Assembly (NCBI RefSeq): GCF_001182045.1
Contig: NZ_CVTY01000004.1
Location: 62,001 to 126,000, forward strand
DNA from: Dakarella massiliensis
GTDB taxonomy: Bacteria > Pseudomonadota > Gammaproteobacteria > Burkholderiales > Burkholderiaceae_F
Length of the DNA stretch: 64,000 nucleotides
Direction of reading: 5' to 3'
In this document: in pieces, positions 23,930-33,803 of the stretch
Layout of the letters: the number at the start of each line of letters is the position of its first letter
Numbering within the stretch: position 1 is the first letter of the stretch
Position numbers and translations under genes: made by a program
Notes under the pieces: model-generated
What the model was told of the DNA's origin: nothing
The model's input: the letters and a program-made list of their open reading frames with translations, nothing else
Database searches by the model: none

Positions 23930-25156
23930 TCAGGATTCGGTGTCAGACGAGGTTTCGATGGATGCGCTGTCCTGCTTCTTCACGCGGCGGTTTGACCCCG
24001 CAACGAGATCGAATTTGAAGAAACGGCATTCGAGGGGTCCGTTGAAGAGCACCGTCTTCCGGCCTTCCTTCAGATGCATTTCGCCCGGCAGGTGACGGTC
24101 AGATGTGAGCATCCAGGCGGTCCACCCGGCGAAGTTATGCTTCAGGTTGTCAGCGACGTGACGCATCATCGAACCAACCGTCGCGCTTCGGGGAGTCGAC
24201 TGTTCGCCGTATGGCGGGTTAGCGACAATAATGCCGGGCTTCTCTGTCGGGGGGAGGACATTTCGCGCGTCGCATACCGAGAACTTCAGATTCCCGGATT
24301 CAAGCAGCCCGCCGAGGCCGGCGCGGAGCGCATTCGCCTCAGCCTTGCGTACAACGATCGAAGAAATATCGCTTGCCGTGATTGAGACCTCTCGGTGCAG
24401 GTTAACCTCACTCTTCGCGTCTTCGCGGAGTTCTGTCCAGAGTTCACGGTCAAAGTTAAGGAGCTTCTCGAAGCCGAAAGACCGGCTGATACCCGGAACC
24501 AGTCCGCAGGCGATGGAGGCCGCTTCAATAGCGATTGTGCCGGAACCGCAGAAGGGATCCAGAAGCGGCATATCAGGCGTCCACCCCGAAAGTTTGAGGA
24601 GGCCGGCCGCCATGTTTTCCTTCAGAGGGGCCTCACCCTTATCAGTACGCCAGCCGCGCTTGAAGAGCGATTCTCCCGAGAGGTCAATGTAAAGCGTGCA
24701 GTACTTTTCGTCGAGGAACGCCGCGATCTGAACATCCGGCGACTCGCGGCTGATGTCCGGGCGGGTGCCGGCGATCTCACGGAACCGGTCGCAGACAGCA
24801 TCCTTGATGCGTAGCGTCGTGAATTCAAGAGACTTCAGCGGAGCGCGGTGAGCGGAAATCGAAATGCGGAACGTCTGATCCGGCGTGAAATAGAGCTCCC
24901 AGGGCGTGCGGCGGGCCTGCTCATAGATGTCGCGGCTGTCCCAGTAGTCATGGAAGGAGACCTCCATCATCACGCGGGACGCGATCCGGGAGCGGAGGCA
25001 CGCGAGGTAGGCAGTCTCGATCGTGCCCTCAAACATCACGCCGGATGGCGTCTTGCGGGAGCGCTTCGCGCCGCATGCCGCGAGCTCTTCCTCGAGCACG
25101 GCCTCAAGTCCCCAGGGACAGGCGGCATAAAAGCGGTGGTTCTTCTTATCTTGCAT
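23930..25156 (-). CDS. THUMP-domain RNA (guanine-N2) methyltransferase, RlmL N-terminal type
   Basis: A 408-residue SAM-dependent RNA methyltransferase. Residues 1 to about 160 form the ferredoxin-like plus THUMP RNA-binding part (RFYAACPWGLEAVLEEEL). The Rossmann domain has motif I DPFCGSGTIAIEA near residue 200 and the catalytic NPPYGE near residue 315. The family methylates guanine N2 in 23S rRNA (G2445 in E. coli). It lacks the C-terminal RlmK-like half of the fused E. coli enzyme. It is followed 38 bases upstream by proA on the same strand and may be the end of that transcription unit. Confidence 0.88.
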   Translation of the reverse strand: MQDKKNHRFYAACPWGLEAVLEEELAACGAKRSRKTPSGVMFEGTIETAYLACLRSRIASRVMMEVSFHDYWDSRDIYEQARRTPWELYFTPDQTFRISISAHRAPLKSLEFTTLRIKDAVCDRFREIAGTRPDISRESPDVQIAAFLDEKYCTLYIDLSGESLFKRGWRTDKGEAPLKENMAAGLLKLSGWTPDMPLLDPFCGSGTIAIEAASIACGLVPGISRSFGFEKLLNFDRELWTELREDAKSEVNLHREVSITASDISSIVVRKAEANALRAGLGGLLESGNLKFSVCDARNVLPPTEKPGIIVANPPYGEQSTPRSATVGSMMRHVADNLKHNFAGWTAWMLTSDRHLPGEMHLKEGRKTVLFNGPLECRFFKFDLVAGSNRRVKKQDSASIETSSDTES

Positions 25157-25194
25157 TTTTTTCCTAACAAAAGGGGTTCCGGGCGGAGGCCGCT

Positions 25195-26493
25195 CTAGCG
25201 GCGGCCTTCGCCATGTCCGAGGACAACGAATTTCTGGCTGGTGAGCCCTTCAAGTCCGACCGGACCCCGGGCATGCAGCTTATCGGTGGAGATGCCGATT
25301 TCCGCGCCAAGCCCGTATTCGAACCCGTCAGCAAAGCGGGTGGAGGCGTTGATCAGGACGGAGGCGGAGTCCACTTCCCGCAGGAAGCGCTCGCCGCGCG
25401 TATAGCTGTCCGTCACGATGGCGTCGGTGTGGTGGGAGCCGTGTTCGTTGATGAAGTCGATCGCTTCATCGAGGCTCTCCATCACCTTGATTGAAATGAC
25501 CGGCCCATTGTATTCGGTATCCCAGTCTTCGAGGGATGCGCTGATCGCGGCAAACCCTGAGTTCTGAATAATATCAAGGCTCGGATCGTCGGCCCGCATT
25601 TCAACTTTCTTATCGTGGAAGATCCGCGCGATGCGGGGGAGGAAGTCCGCGGCGACTCTCTCATGGACGAGGAGCGTCTCTGTCGTGTTGCAGGGTGAAA
25701 AGCGCTGCGTCTTCGCGTTATCCGTAACTTCAACAGCCATGTCGATATCGGCATAGGAGTCGATATACGTGTGGCAGATCCCGTTGAGGTGCTTGATCAT
25801 CGGAATGCGGGACTTCTCCATGAGACGCGAGACAAGCCCCTTGCCGCCGCGGGGAATCACGATATCAACCCACTCAGGGTGGGTGACCAGCTGATCCACC
25901 ATATCGCGGTCGGGCGTAGCCACAAACTGCACGGCGTCAGCCGGCAGTCCGGCTTCTTCAAGCGCTTCGGAAACAATTTTCGCGAGAATCCGGTTCGTAC
26001 GGATCGCTTCGCTGCCGCCTCGTAGAATAGCCGCGTTGCCGCTCTTCAGCGTCAGCGCCGCTGCGTCCACCGTGACATTCGGGCGGCTTTCATAAATGAT
26101 CGCGATCACGCCAAGCGGCACGCGCATGCGGCCAACCAGAATGCCGGAGGGCTGCGGTTCGAGCGACTGGATAGCGCCGATGGGGTCGGGAAGGTTCGCG
26201 ACCTGAGCGCAGCCTTCCGCCATCTTCTTCACCGTGTCTTCCGTCACCGTAAGGCGGTCAATGAAGGCGTCCGGATACCCCTTGAGCTTTGCGGCCTCCA
26301 GATCTTCCCGGTTTACGGCCTGGATTTCTTCAGACCGCTCGAGGAGAAGGCGCGAAAGCGCGGCAAGCGCCTTATCTTTCGGCGCCCGGCGGGCAGCCGC
26401 CATCGGCTTCGACGCGGCGCGGGCGCGGGTCCCAAGGTCCCGCATATAGTCGAGCGCGGCGCGGCCCGATTCGTTTTCTGTCACTTCAGACAT
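25195..26493 (-). CDS. proA: Gamma-glutamyl phosphate reductase
   Basis: A 432-residue NADPH-dependent enzyme that turns gamma-glutamyl phosphate into glutamate semialdehyde in proline synthesis. The aldehyde-dehydrogenase fold is clear from IYESRPNVTVDAAALTLKSG and AILRGGSEA. The catalytic Cys is C268 in SPCNTTETLLVH. The tail MGLGAEIGIST-like region (EYGLGAEIGISTDKLHARGP) is conserved. It is the last or second-to-last gene of the leuS-lptE-holA-proA cluster, a typical betaproteobacterial order. Confidence 0.96.
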   Translation of the reverse strand: MSEVTENESGRAALDYMRDLGTRARAASKPMAAARRAPKDKALAALSRLLLERSEEIQAVNREDLEAAKLKGYPDAFIDRLTVTEDTVKKMAEGCAQVANLPDPIGAIQSLEPQPSGILVGRMRVPLGVIAIIYESRPNVTVDAAALTLKSGNAAILRGGSEAIRTNRILAKIVSEALEEAGLPADAVQFVATPDRDMVDQLVTHPEWVDIVIPRGGKGLVSRLMEKSRIPMIKHLNGICHTYIDSYADIDMAVEVTDNAKTQRFSPCNTTETLLVHERVAADFLPRIARIFHDKKVEMRADDPSLDIIQNSGFAAISASLEDWDTEYNGPVISIKVMESLDEAIDFINEHGSHHTDAIVTDSYTRGERFLREVDSASVLINASTRFADGFEYGLGAEIGISTDKLHARGPVGLEGLTSQKFVVLGHGEGRR

Positions 26494-26573
26494 TTTTTCC
26501 TCACTTTTGCCCAGGAATACCCAGGCGGCGGCGTGGCTCTCAGGCCGGATGCGCGGGGCAGGAGCGGCTCCGG

Positions 26574-27629
26574 TTACCGGGCGATAAAGGACGCAACGGA
26601 CTTCAGTTCAACCCAGGGATCCGTGTCCCGGGAAGGAACGGGGATCCCCTTATAGATTCTGTCGATATCCGCGCAGACGGTCAGCGCATTTTCGAGTTTC
26701 CTCGAACTGAGCCGTGAGGCACCTGAAGCGACCGCGTCTGCGATGTCACGGGGCCAGATCCGGAGTTCCCGGGCAGCGTTTTGAGCGGTCAGTCCTGACG
26801 CATCCATATGGTGCCGGACCGCGATCATCTTGCGGATATTTTCAGAGAAAAGATACATCAGAAGGGGCAGCGCTGCGCTCTGATCAAATTCGGCGCGGAT
26901 GCCCTCAATCGCGCGGCACGCGCGGGCGGCATCTCCCTTCATAGCGGCGATCCCGACCGAAGCAAAATCGAAGCGCGAATTATCGAGCACTGAGCTCTGA
27001 ACCTCTTCGAGCGTGAGAGGCTCTTTTCCTTCATGAAGGAGTGAGAGTTTCCGGACTTCCTGGCTCGCGGCGAGAAGGTTGCCTTCAGTCTGTTCCGCAA
27101 GGAACCGCATCGCGTCAGCGTCAGCCGACAGGCCCTCGCTCTTCAGCCTGGCGCGGAGCCAGGAGGGGAAAGATGCGATCGGCACGGGGTCACAGCTGAC
27201 GAGAACCGCGCCTGAAGTGAGTTCCTTGAACCACTTGCTCTTCCGTACCCGCCAGTCGGCTTCAGGAACCGTCACAATCACGATGACCGCGCCCGGGTCT
27301 ATCGGAGTGGAGCCAAGAGCCGAAAGCGCCGCGCTGCCGCGGATACCCGGGGAGGGGCTCGCGAGACGGATTTCCACTATTTTTTTTGACGCGAAGAGAG
27401 AGATCGCGGCAACCGCGACACTGATCTGATTCCAGTCACTGTTCGAGGACAGAGTGAGAACCTCACGCTCTTCGTAGCCGAGACCTCGGGCCGCAGAGCG
27501 GATCGCGTCAGCGGATTCAAGAGCGAGCAGTGGCTCCTCGTCCGCGATCACCCAGAGCGGAGCGATTCCGCCCCGCTTGGCGTCTGAGGTGAGTCTCGGA
27601 CCGAGCGACGCGCTACTTAGCTGCTGCAT
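26574..27629 (-). CDS. holA: DNA polymerase III delta subunit
   Basis: A 351-residue clamp-loader subunit that opens the beta sliding clamp. It has a family-typical N-terminus (PLWVIADEEPLLALESADAIR), the region KIVEIRLASP, and the C-terminal LENALTVCADIDRIYKG helices. The gene start overlaps the lptE stop by 17 bases, so the two are translationally coupled, as in many proteobacteria. Confidence 0.92.
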   Translation of the reverse strand: MQQLSSASLGPRLTSDAKRGGIAPLWVIADEEPLLALESADAIRSAARGLGYEEREVLTLSSNSDWNQISVAVAAISLFASKKIVEIRLASPSPGIRGSAALSALGSTPIDPGAVIVIVTVPEADWRVRKSKWFKELTSGAVLVSCDPVPIASFPSWLRARLKSEGLSADADAMRFLAEQTEGNLLAASQEVRKLSLLHEGKEPLTLEEVQSSVLDNSRFDFASVGIAAMKGDAARACRAIEGIRAEFDQSAALPLLMYLFSENIRKMIAVRHHMDASGLTAQNAARELRIWPRDIADAVASGASRLSSRKLENALTVCADIDRIYKGIPVPSRDTDPWVELKSVASFIAR

Positions 27630-28137
27630 GGGCCTTCGCCTTTGCGGCTTCGATGCGGCGCATCAGCTGCACCACGATATCCCGCTCGATATCACGGTAA
27701 AGCGTTGCTTCCTCGGTCTCACGCGAGAGATAGTTGCGGATCGTGTACGGAAGGTCGCGGCGGGCGGAAAGCGTCGTGGGCGGGAGATATTCGTAGCCAT
27801 CAGGCGCAGCAAGCTTGAAGGTCACATCCCAGCCGAGACGGTATTCGCGGGCATCGCCGATATCGTTATAAGTCTGCACCACGCGGAACCGGGACTGAGA
27901 CACGATCGAAAGGATCGCGTCAGCGTCTGCCATCTGATCCACGACACGGGCATTGGTTTCCGCATTGATGTGGCGGCGCAGCTCCCACTTCAGCGTCGAC
28001 TGATCGCTCATCTGCAGGTACACGGTCTCAAACGGAACAGTGAACCGGCCGCGGGGCCTGAAACCGCACCCGGTAAGAGCGAGCGATGCGGCGGCCGCGG
28101 CAAGAAGCGCGCGGCGATTGAGACCGGTGGTATGCAT
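27613..28137 (-). CDS. lptE: LPS-assembly lipoprotein LptE
   Basis: A 174-residue outer membrane lipoprotein, the plug of the LptD channel. I chose ATG 28137, which gives a clean lipoprotein signal peptide MHTTGLNRRALLAAAAASLA with lipobox LTGC; the longer frame is not plausible. The mature part has the LptE pattern CGFRPRGRFTVPFETVYLQ and a C-terminal RDIVVQLMRRIEAAKAKA. A -10 box reading TATAAT on the minus strand (28183-28188) lies upstream. Confidence 0.92.
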   Translation of the reverse strand: MHTTGLNRRALLAAAAASLALTGCGFRPRGRFTVPFETVYLQMSDQSTLKWELRRHINAETNARVVDQMADADAILSIVSQSRFRVVQTYNDIGDAREYRLGWDVTFKLAAPDGYEYLPPTTLSARRDLPYTIRNYLSRETEEATLYRDIERDIVVQLMRRIEAAKAKAHAAAK

Positions 28138-28221
28138 AAGCGGAAATTCCTTCTTTTCGCGGCGGTGTAAGAACATCCCTACATTATACGGAGAGGGGGC
28201 GAGGGTGAAATGCGAAAGAAA

Positions 28222-28252
28222 AGCCCCAGTCGGGGATTCCCGGCTGGGGCTA
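28222..28252 (-). terminator. Terminator between leuS and lptE
   Basis: On the minus strand AGCCCCAG pairs with CTGGGGCT around an inner GGGAATCCCC and is followed by TTTTCTTT. It separates leuS from lptE, which has its own -10-like box. Confidence 0.7.
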
Positions 28253-28301
28253 TAGCGGAAAGAAGAGCCCATGCAGGCTCTTCTTCCAACCGACGGGCTT
28301 A

Positions 28302-30953
28302 TCAGGCCTTCGGAGCCGGAGCGACGATATTCACGAGACGCTTCGGAACGATGATCACCTTTTTCACCGGGGTGTCGCCGAGGAAGCGGGACACGTCGGC
28401 ATCGGCGAGGGCCGTCTTTTCGATCTCCTCACGGCTGGCGTCCGGCGAGACCATGATGCGGCCGCGGAGCTTGCCGTTCACCTGGACCACGAGCTGAATC
28501 TCGTCAGCGGCAAGCGCTTCCGGGTCCACCTTCGGCCACGGGGAGTCGATGATTTCGCCGAGTTCCTTCACATACCCGAGCTCATCCCAAAGGGAAGTCG
28601 TGATGTGAGGAGCGAGCGGGTAGAGCACACGCAGCAGGAGCGAGAGCGATTCGCGGAGCAGCGCGGCGCTGCCGGCGGAACCATCGTCCTTGAAGCTGTC
28701 GATCTCGTTCATCATCTTCATCGCAGCCGATACAACCGTGTTGTACTGCATGCGGTCAAGGTCAGCCGTCGCCTGAGCGACGTTCTGATAGAGCGAACGG
28801 CGAAGGTTCTTCTGATCCGCGGTGGCGGTCTTCGGATCAAAGGCACCGGCGGAGGCGAGTTCATCGCGCTTCGCGTAGGTCCAGCTCCAGAGACGGCGCA
28901 GGAAGCGGAAAGTGCCCTCGGCGCCGGCGTTGCTCCAGGCCGCCGACTGATCCGGGGGTCCCGCGAACATTACGAACGTACGGGCGGTATCGGCGCCATA
29001 CTTCTTGATGATGTCGCGCGGTTCAACCACGTTGCACTTCGACTTCGACATCTTCTGGATACCGGCTGACTTCACGGGCTGGCCATCTTCCTTTGCGATT
29101 GCGCCGGTCGGACGGCCCTTTTCATCCGTCTTCACCTCGATTTCATCGGGGTAGTACCAGCGGACATGACCATCCGGGAGCTCACGGTAGAAGGCTTCGG
29201 CGCAGAGCATACCCTGCGTGAAGAGGCGCTTGAACGGTTCATCGAATTTTACGAGGCCGAGGTCGCGCATCACCTTCGTCCAGAAACGGGCGTAGAGAAG
29301 GTGGAGCACGGCGTGCTCAATACCGCCGATGTATTGATCCATCGGATTCCAGTAATCGTTCCGGCTGTCCACCATCGCGGTGTCACAGTCCGGCGAGCAG
29401 TAGCGCATGAAGTACCAGCTCGAATCAACGAACGTGTCCATCGTGTCGGTTTCACGCTGAGCGGGGCCGCCGCACTTCGGGCAGGTCACGTTCAGGAACG
29501 CCGGATCCTTGGCGAGCGGATTGCCGGAGCCGTCCGGAATCTCGTTCTCAGGAAGCACGACTGGCAGGTCTTCTTCAGGAACCGGAACGGCACCGCACTT
29601 CGGGCAGTTGATCATCGGGATCGGAGTGCCCCAGTAGCGCTGACGGGAAATGGACCAGTCGCGGAGACGGAACTGCACGTGCTTTTCACCCAGGCCCTTG
29701 GCCTTCAGGTCAGCAGCAATAGCGACAATCGCCTCATGGAAGTGGAGTCCGTCATACTTGCCGGAATTCACGCAGTAGGGGTTCAGCGTCTTGTCGCCGT
29801 ACCATTCCTGCCAGTGATCCGTCGTGAATTCGGGAACGCCGTCAAGGTTCACCGCCTGGCGGATTTCGATCCCGTAACGCTTCGCGAACGAGAAGTCGCG
29901 TTCATCGTGCGCCGGGACGCCCATGACGGCGCCTTCGCCGTACGTCATCAGCACGTAGTTGCCGACCCAGACCGGAACATCAGCGCCCGTGATCGGGTGA
30001 CGGACCGTGAGGTTCGTCTTGATGCCCTTCTTTTCCTTTGTCGCCATATCGGCTTCGGAAACGCTGCCCTTCGCGCACTCAGCAACGAAAGCGGCCACCG
30101 CGGGATCGCTCTTCGCGGCATATTTCGCGAGCGGGTGCTCAGCCGCCACGGCGACAAACGTCACACCCATGATCGTGTCAGCGCGCGTCGTGTAAACGCG
30201 GAGCTGATGCTCTTCGCCTTCAAGCGTGTAGGGGAAGGCAAAGTCCACACCTTCGCTGCGGCCGATCCAATGGCGCTGCATCGCGCGGACCTGATCCGGC
30301 CAGCCGTCGAGCTTATCGATGTCGTCCAGCAGTTCCTGGGCGTACTGCGTGATGCCGAGGTAGTAGCCCGGGATCTCCTTACGCTCAACCACAGCGCCGG
30401 AACGCCAGCCGCGGCCGTCAATCACCTGTTCGTTGGCGAGCACGGTCTGGTCCACCGGGTCCCAGTTCACTACCTGGGTCTTGCGGTAGGCGATGCCGCG
30501 CTTCAGCATCTGCAGGAAGATCCACTGATTCCAGCGGTAGTACTCCGGCTTGCAGGTCGTTACTTCGCGCGACCAGTCAAAGGCGAGCCCCAGCGGCGCC
30601 ATCTGCGACTTCATGTCAGCGATGTTCGCGTACGTCCACTGCGCGGGCGGCACCTTCTTGGCAAGCGCGGCGTTTTCAGCCGGCAGGCCGAAGGAATCCC
30701 ATCCCATCGGAGTCATGACGTTGTCGCCGCACATACGGCGGTAACGGTACAGCACGTCATTCAGGGTGTAGTTGCGTACGTGGCCCATATGCAGCTTCCC
30801 GGAAGGGTAGGGAAGCATCGAGCAAACATAGAATTTCGGTTTTTCATGGCCGGAGGCATCAAGCGCATGCTCGACCGCGCGGTAGACATCCTGTGCCTTC
30901 CACTTGGCCTGAACTTCCGCTTCGACGAGTTCCGGAGAGTAGGTCTCACGCAT
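28302..30953 (-). CDS. leuS: Leucine--tRNA ligase
   Basis: An 883-residue class I synthetase. The HIGH motif is [15 protein letters not shown] (about residue 48). The editing domain includes [22 protein letters not shown], and the KMSKS loop is [12 protein letters not shown] (about residue 634). Two Cys pairs (CPKCG) mark the zinc insertion. The start ATG 30953 has a purine-rich region before it. Length and order match other betaproteobacterial LeuS enzymes. Confidence 0.97.
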   Translation of the reverse strand: MRETYSPELVEAEVQAKWKAQDVYRAVEHALDASGHEKPKFYVCSMLPYPSGKLHMGHVRNYTLNDVLYRYRRMCGDNVMTPMGWDSFGLPAENAALAKKVPPAQWTYANIADMKSQMAPLGLAFDWSREVTTCKPEYYRWNQWIFLQMLKRGIAYRKTQVVNWDPVDQTVLANEQVIDGRGWRSGAVVERKEIPGYYLGITQYAQELLDDIDKLDGWPDQVRAMQRHWIGRSEGVDFAFPYTLEGEEHQLRVYTTRADTIMGVTFVAVAAEHPLAKYAAKSDPAVAAFVAECAKGSVSEADMATKEKKGIKTNLTVRHPITGADVPVWVGNYVLMTYGEGAVMGVPAHDERDFSFAKRYGIEIRQAVNLDGVPEFTTDHWQEWYGDKTLNPYCVNSGKYDGLHFHEAIVAIAADLKAKGLGEKHVQFRLRDWSISRQRYWGTPIPMINCPKCGAVPVPEEDLPVVLPENEIPDGSGNPLAKDPAFLNVTCPKCGGPAQRETDTMDTFVDSSWYFMRYCSPDCDTAMVDSRNDYWNPMDQYIGGIEHAVLHLLYARFWTKVMRDLGLVKFDEPFKRLFTQGMLCAEAFYRELPDGHVRWYYPDEIEVKTDEKGRPTGAIAKEDGQPVKSAGIQKMSKSKCNVVEPRDIIKKYGADTARTFVMFAGPPDQSAAWSNAGAEGTFRFLRRLWSWTYAKRDELASAGAFDPKTATADQKNLRRSLYQNVAQATADLDRMQYNTVVSAAMKMMNEIDSFKDDGSAGSAALLRESLSLLLRVLYPLAPHITTSLWDELGYVKELGEIIDSPWPKVDPEALAADEIQLVVQVNGKLRGRIMVSPDASREEIEKTALADADVSRFLGDTPVKKVIIVPKRLVNIVAPAPKA

Positions 30954-31239
30954 TGGAGGATTCCCAGTCTTAAGGAAATAAAGAGTTAGATTAGTTAGTA
31001 TATCCCGCGGAACAGGCTGTAACGCCAGTCAGCACGCCCGGAACGGCTGACAGGCAGATGGTCTGAGTCTCATTTCCGCCTTTCCCCGCTCTTTCCATGC
31101 GGGTAGAATTTCAACCCCCTTTCAGCGAAGGATCCGCGACCGAGCGGTTCCTGTGCGGCTCCGGCTTCGTCCTGTCAGAGGATGGACACCCGAGCGACGC
31201 TTCGCCTCTCTCTTTTCACTCAATTTGGACAGAAGACCT

Positions 31240-33636
31240 ATGACAGATCCTTTACTCGACGGCCTGAACCCTGAACAGCGTGAAGCAGTGACGCTGCCTG
31301 ATCAGAACGCACTCGTGCTTGCCGGCGCAGGATCCGGTAAGACCCGGGTACTGACGTCCCGTATCGGGTGGCTTATCCGCGAAGGACGGGCGACGCCTGG
31401 CAGCATCCTCGCCGTGACCTTCACGAACAAGGCGTCGCGCGAAATGCTGTCGCGAATTGAGTCTGTGCTGCAGGTGAATACACGCGGCATGTGGGTCGGC
31501 ACGTTCCACGGTCTCTGCAACCGGATGCTTCGGGTGCATGCTGCGGACGCCGGGCTGCCGTCCGGTTTTCAGATCATTGATCAGGCGGATCAGCTCTCAG
31601 TCGTGAAGCGCGTGATGAAGTCTGCCGGAATCGATAAGGAAACGATTGAGCCGAAGATCGTTCAGCACTTCATCAATCAGCATAAGGAAGCCGGGGAACG
31701 GAGCTCAGATATCCGGTCGCTGGATGCCCGGACGCCGAACGGCGCTGTGTCGCTTGAACTCTACCGGCTGTACGAAAAGCTTTGCATGGCAGAGGGGGTT
31801 GTGGACTTTGCTGAACTTCTTCTGCGTTCCTACGAGCTTCTGCAGCGGAACGAACTGATCCGCCGCCACTATGAGAGGAAGTTCTCGCATATCCTCGTTG
31901 ACGAGTTCCAGGACACGAACGTGCTGCAGTACCGCTGGCTGAAGACGCTTGCCGGGTACGGAATTCCCGGCATGGCGCGCGAACCCGGCATCACGAATTC
32001 AATCTTTGCCGTGGGTGATGATGACCAGTCGATTTACGCGTTCCGAGGCGCGAATGTTAAAAATCTGACTGACTTCACGCGTGAACTCGGTGTGGATCAT
32101 GTGGTGAGGCTGGAACAGAACTACCGCTCGACCGGCCATATTCTGGATGCCGCGAACGCGCTGATCGGAAACAATACGGGACGTCTCGGCAAGAATCTGT
32201 GGGCGGACTCCGGAAAGGGCGAAAAGCTTCGCGTTATGCCGACCGGAAGCGGTGAGGCTGAGGCCCAGTTTGTGGCAAACGAAATCGAGGCTGAACACCT
32301 TCGGGGCCGGAAGTACGAGGATTTCGCGATTCTCTACCGCTCAAACGCGCAGTCCCGGGCGCTCGAATCCATTCTGATGTCAGCCGGCATTCCTTACCGG
32401 ATCTATGGTGGTCATCGGTTCTTTGAGCGGGCGCACGTGAAGGACGCGCTTGCCTATCTGCGCCTCATTGAGAATCCGAATGACAATACGGCTTTTCTCC
32501 GTGCCGTGAATACCCCGACCCGGGGTATCGGCGCGAAGACGCTTGAAGGGCTTTCCGCCGCGGCGGAAACGGCCGGTGTCTCGATGATGACAGCGGCGAA
32601 AAACAGCCCGACCAAGGCCTCCGCGTTCTCTGACCTCATTCTCAGTATCCGCGATAAAGTCGCGGATCTCCCGCTTGTCGACGCGGTGAAGGTGGTGATT
32701 GAGAGCTCAACCCTCCGGGCGGCGGTTGAAGCCGCCGATAAGAAGGAACACACCGCGAAGGCCGAAGACCTCGATGAAATCGCGAATGCGGCCGCCGCCT
32801 TCCTGAAGAACGCCGAGATCGACGAAAAGACGCCGGCGCTTCTTCCGGTGTCTGAGGATGAGCTGTCACCGCTTGCCGCGTTCCTCGCGCTTGCCACACT
32901 GGAGGCTGGCGACAATCAGTCGGAAGCCGGCGCCGATGCCGTGCAGATGATGACGGTGCATGCCGCGAAGGGTCTTGAGTTCCCGGTGGTCTTTATTACG
33001 GGACTTGAGGAGAATCTTTTCCCGCACGCGAGCGCGATGCGTGAGAACGGTGACTCCGGGCTCGAAGAGGAGCGCCGCCTGATGTACGTCGCGATTACCC
33101 GGGCGAAGCGCCGTCTCTATCTCTCATACGCCGCGGTCCGCTTTATCAATGGTCAGCGTCAGGATGAGATGCCGAGCTCATTCCTTGACGAGATCCCGCA
33201 GGAGCACCTTGAGTGGCTCGCGGATCCGCAGGCCGCGTCCCGCGAAAGCTGGGCGTCCAGCAGCGGCTCCTGGGGCCGCGGAGATGATGAACCGCACCGC
33301 GGCCGCGCGAGCTACGGTCACTGGGGCGAGCGGCGCGGATCTTCCGACAGCCGCGGAACCGGTGATCGCGGCACCTTCATGGGCAACGCTTACACGTGGA
33401 GCCCGAAGGGGAAAGACGCGAGCTACAACGGCTCGAAGGATGAGCCTCTCCTCAAAAAGCGGAAGGCGGGTCCCGACGGCTGGCAGGCGGGTCAGCACGT
33501 AAAGCATCCTAAATTTGGGAAGGGGGTAGTTGTTTCCGTAATCGACAGCGGAGATATGACGAAACTGCAGGTGGCTTTCGTCGGGGGCGGCGTGAAGCAG
33601 CTCCTCGCGAAAATCGCAAAACTTGAAAAAATCTGA
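31240..33636 (+). CDS. uvrD: DNA helicase II UvrD/PcrA type
   Basis: A 798-residue superfamily 1A helicase for repair and mismatch correction. Start ATG 31240 gives MTDPLLDGLNPEQREAV, the usual UvrD opening. Motifs in order: Walker A AGAGSGKTRVL, DEFQDTN, QNYRSTGHIL, GLEFPVVFITGLEEN, and VAITRAKRRLYL. The C-terminus (WQAGQHVKHPKFGKGVVVS) is the Tudor-like RNA polymerase binding domain seen in PcrA and UvrD. A Gly/Arg/Ser-rich linker precedes it. Confidence 0.96.
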   Translation: MTDPLLDGLNPEQREAVTLPDQNALVLAGAGSGKTRVLTSRIGWLIREGRATPGSILAVTFTNKASREMLSRIESVLQVNTRGMWVGTFHGLCNRMLRVHAADAGLPSGFQIIDQADQLSVVKRVMKSAGIDKETIEPKIVQHFINQHKEAGERSSDIRSLDARTPNGAVSLELYRLYEKLCMAEGVVDFAELLLRSYELLQRNELIRRHYERKFSHILVDEFQDTNVLQYRWLKTLAGYGIPGMAREPGITNSIFAVGDDDQSIYAFRGANVKNLTDFTRELGVDHVVRLEQNYRSTGHILDAANALIGNNTGRLGKNLWADSGKGEKLRVMPTGSGEAEAQFVANEIEAEHLRGRKYEDFAILYRSNAQSRALESILMSAGIPYRIYGGHRFFERAHVKDALAYLRLIENPNDNTAFLRAVNTPTRGIGAKTLEGLSAAAETAGVSMMTAAKNSPTKASAFSDLILSIRDKVADLPLVDAVKVVIESSTLRAAVEAADKKEHTAKAEDLDEIANAAAAFLKNAEIDEKTPALLPVSEDELSPLAAFLALATLEAGDNQSEAGADAVQMMTVHAAKGLEFPVVFITGLEENLFPHASAMRENGDSGLEEERRLMYVAITRAKRRLYLSYAAVRFINGQRQDEMPSSFLDEIPQEHLEWLADPQAASRESWASSSGSWGRGDDEPHRGRASYGHWGERRGSSDSRGTGDRGTFMGNAYTWSPKGKDASYNGSKDEPLLKKRKAGPDGWQAGQHVKHPKFGKGVVVSVIDSGDMTKLQVAFVGGGVKQLLAKIAKLEKI

Positions 33637-33803
33637 TCTTTCCCGCCCTCCGCCGCGTCCGGTGTGTCCGGTGTATGACGAAACATACGCCGGATGGCCT
33701 TCCTCTCAGGTATGATGAGAGACATCAAAATGCGGTAGGTGCGTGCTGACGGAATTTCCGTGTTTCACTGTCAAAAACGGGAATTCTTCCGCGCAATTGG
33801 GCA

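Noticed and set aside
29166..30989. 607-codon plus-strand frame opposite leuS
   Set aside because: Antisense of leuS; the composition (Arg/Val/His-rich) is typical of a codon-bias artefact.
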